Of a stretch of DNA of 15,363 nucleotides, positions 13,887-15,363 are shown in pieces. The DNA is taken from positions 1 to 15,363 of the forward strand of contig JAGPIU010000001.1 in assembly GCA_018054805.1 (NCBI GenBank), given 5' to 3'. Origin of the DNA: Paludibacter sp. GTDB lineage: Bacteria; Bacteroidota; Bacteroidia; Bacteroidales; Paludibacteraceae. How positions within the stretch are numbered: the stretch's first letter is position 1; the number at the start of each line of letters is the position of its first letter. The position numbers and the translations under genes are program-made. The notes beneath the pieces are model-generated. The model was not told the DNA's origin, did no database searches, and saw nothing but the letters and a program-made list of their open reading frames with translations.

Positions 13887-15230
13887 ATGAACCTATCATT
13901 GCTTTCAGCCATTTCGCCCATCGATGGTCGTTACCGTAGTAAATCGCAGGATTACGCCCTTTATTTTTCTGAATTTGCACTTATCCGCTACCGCGTTCAG
14001 GTAGAAGTAGAGTACTTTATTGCGCTTTGCGAAATCCCTCTTAAACAGCTCGAATCAGTCCCTACTGATTCATTTCCAAAACTGAGAAGCATTTACCAAA
14101 ACTTTTCGGAAGCTGATGCACAACGCATTAAAGATATTGAAAAAGTAACCAACCACGATGTAAAAGCAGTAGAATACTTTTTGAAAGAAAAATTTGATGC
14201 CCTGCGTCTCGATGCCCACAAAGAGTTTATTCACTTCGGACTTACTTCGCAGGATGTGAACAACACTTCGGTACCACTTTCGGTAAAAGAAGCTCTGGAC
14301 AAAGTATATTACCCTGAAATTGAAAAACTGGTTCAGGTACTTACGCATTTGGCTGATGAATGGCGCGACGTATCGATGCTTGCCAAAACACACGGACAGC
14401 CCGCTTCGCCCACCCGACTGGGAAAAGAAATAATGGTTTTTGTAAACCGTATCAATCAGCAGCTTACGCTACTCCGTCAAACTCCGGTAGCAGCAAAATT
14501 TGGTGGAGCCACCGGCAACTACAATGCTCACAAAGTGGCCTATCCCGCAATCGACTGGAAAGCCTTTGGGAATAAATTTGTATCGGAAAAACTGGGTCTC
14601 GAACGTGAACAGTGGACCACACAAATTTCGAACTACGACCATCTGGCAGCTCAGCTCGATGCCATGAAACGCATCAACAATATTCTGATTGACCTTTGTC
14701 GCGATGTATGGACTTATGTATCGATGGAATATTTCAAACAAAAAATTAAAGCCGGAGAAGTTGGTTCATCGGCCATGCCACACAAAGTAAACCCAATCGA
14801 TTTTGAAAATGCAGAAGGAAATCTGGGAATGGCCAATGCAATTTTCGAATTCTTATCAGCTAAACTTCCTATTTCGCGCCTGCAACGCGACCTTACCGAC
14901 AGCACAGTGCTCCGTAACATCGGAGTGCCATTTGCCCATACCATGATTGCCACACAAAGCATATTGAAAGGACTGGACAAATTACTACTAAACGAAACCG
15001 CCATTTACCGCGACCTGGACAATACATGGGCTGTGGTTGCCGAAGGTATTCAAACGATACTTCGTCGCGAAGCGTATCCTTCGCCTTACGAAGCACTAAA
15101 ATCGCTGACACGCACCAACGAAGGAATTACCGAAGCTTCAATACGCGACTTTATTGAAACACTCAAAGTGGACGATACTGTAAAAGAAGAACTTCGCCGA
15201 ATTACGCCAAGAAATTACACCGGACTGTAA
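13887..15230 (+). CDS. purB: Adenylosuccinate lyase
   Basis: PurB acts twice in purine synthesis: it removes fumarate from SAICAR and from adenylosuccinate. The 447-residue protein is of the E. coli type (456 aa). It opens with SAISPIDGRYRSK (8-20). It contains NHDVKAVE (89-96), TSQD (120-123), and THGQPASPT (168-176) with the probable general-acid His169. The fumarase/lyase superfamily signature is GSSAMPHKVNPIDFENAEGN (293-312), whose flexible loop carries the catalytic Ser at 294 or 295. The ending RNYTGL also fits the family. The start at ATG 13887 gives the expected N-terminus. The next gene starts 44 nt after the stop without an obvious terminator. Confidence 0.98.
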   Translation: MNLSLLSAISPIDGRYRSKSQDYALYFSEFALIRYRVQVEVEYFIALCEIPLKQLESVPTDSFPKLRSIYQNFSEADAQRIKDIEKVTNHDVKAVEYFLKEKFDALRLDAHKEFIHFGLTSQDVNNTSVPLSVKEALDKVYYPEIEKLVQVLTHLADEWRDVSMLAKTHGQPASPTRLGKEIMVFVNRINQQLTLLRQTPVAAKFGGATGNYNAHKVAYPAIDWKAFGNKFVSEKLGLEREQWTTQISNYDHLAAQLDAMKRINNILIDLCRDVWTYVSMEYFKQKIKAGEVGSSAMPHKVNPIDFENAEGNLGMANAIFEFLSAKLPISRLQRDLTDSTVLRNIGVPFAHTMIATQSILKGLDKLLLNETAIYRDLDNTWAVVAEGIQTILRREAYPSPYEALKSLTRTNEGITEASIRDFIETLKVDDTVKEELRRITPRNYTGL

Positions 15231-15274
15231 CCATAATTTCAGATACAGCTCACAACATCAATTCGCTCTGCATT

Positions 15275-15363
15275 ATGTTTAAATTTATCACTCTGATTAA
15301 AAGATTTGTTCCACCATATAAAAAATATGTGGTGCTAAGCTTGCTTTTCAATTTACTTGCGAC
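15275..15363 (+). CDS. ABC transporter (fused permease/ATPase) N-terminus, partial
   Basis: The first 29 codons of a gene run off the window. The peptide begins MFKFITLIKRFVPPYKKYVV and continues into a hydrophobic segment. A short amphipathic start, then PPYKKYVVLSLLFNLLA at the start of the first membrane helix, is typical of MsbA-like exporters with the permease and ATPase in one chain, as I recall them from Bacteroidota. No ATPase motif is within the window, so the assignment rests on this short N-terminal pattern only. Confidence 0.55.
   Translation, partial: MFKFITLIKRFVPPYKKYVVLSLLFNLLA

Overview
This window is chromosomal DNA that looks like it comes from a member of the Bacteroidota, probably class Bacteroidia. 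The signs are several promoters of the Bacteroidota type (TTTG near -33 and TAnnTTTG near -7) instead of TTGACA/TATAAT, little evidence of Shine-Dalgarno sequences before the starts, AT-rich intergenic DNA, and protein variants I associate with this phylum: the short PLP decarboxylase, the short single-pass phosphatidylserine decarboxylase, and a CorA with GTN in place of GMN. I could not run a search, so the lineage is inferred.

Layout: zwf (glucose-6-phosphate dehydrogenase) and corA (divalent cation channel) lie on the minus strand at 10-2802. Divergent from them, on the plus strand, are a secreted Spy-like protein with a long cationic disordered tail (3054-3809) and, 7 nt later, a trmN6-type tRNA methyltransferase (3817-4530). 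The latter converges on polA (4532-7387, minus) with one base between the two stop codons. Next comes a 1.4 kb gene-free region (7388-8775) that is rich in repeats. It holds two copies of a ~195 bp structured element, one of them apparently inside the polA leader, a GC-rich perfect palindrome, a five-unit 11-bp tandem array, and a ~370 bp block of hairpins that resembles REP/BIME-type DNA. After it come a long-chain polyprenyl diphosphate synthase (8818-9792, plus) and an arginine-decarboxylase-like PLP enzyme (10240-11631, plus). A perfect 16-bp terminator hairpin separates the latter from the convergent minus-strand cluster psd - mazG-like - deoC (13621 to 11709). purB (13887-15230, plus) diverges from psd and is followed by the first 29 codons of an ABC-transporter-like gene cut by the window edge.

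The genes are mostly housekeeping: pentose phosphate entry, Mg2+ uptake, DNA repair and replication, tRNA modification, quinone side-chain synthesis, polyamine and phospholipid synthesis, and nucleotide salvage and synthesis. I see no phage, CRISPR, toxin-antitoxin or defence system and no intact insertion sequence. The most unusual material is non-coding: the repeat region upstream of polA. Lesser points of interest are the CorA GTN motif, a clamp-binding-like QMSLF peptide in the Pol I linker, the unusual active-site variants of the decarboxylase, and the secreted protein with the cationic tail.
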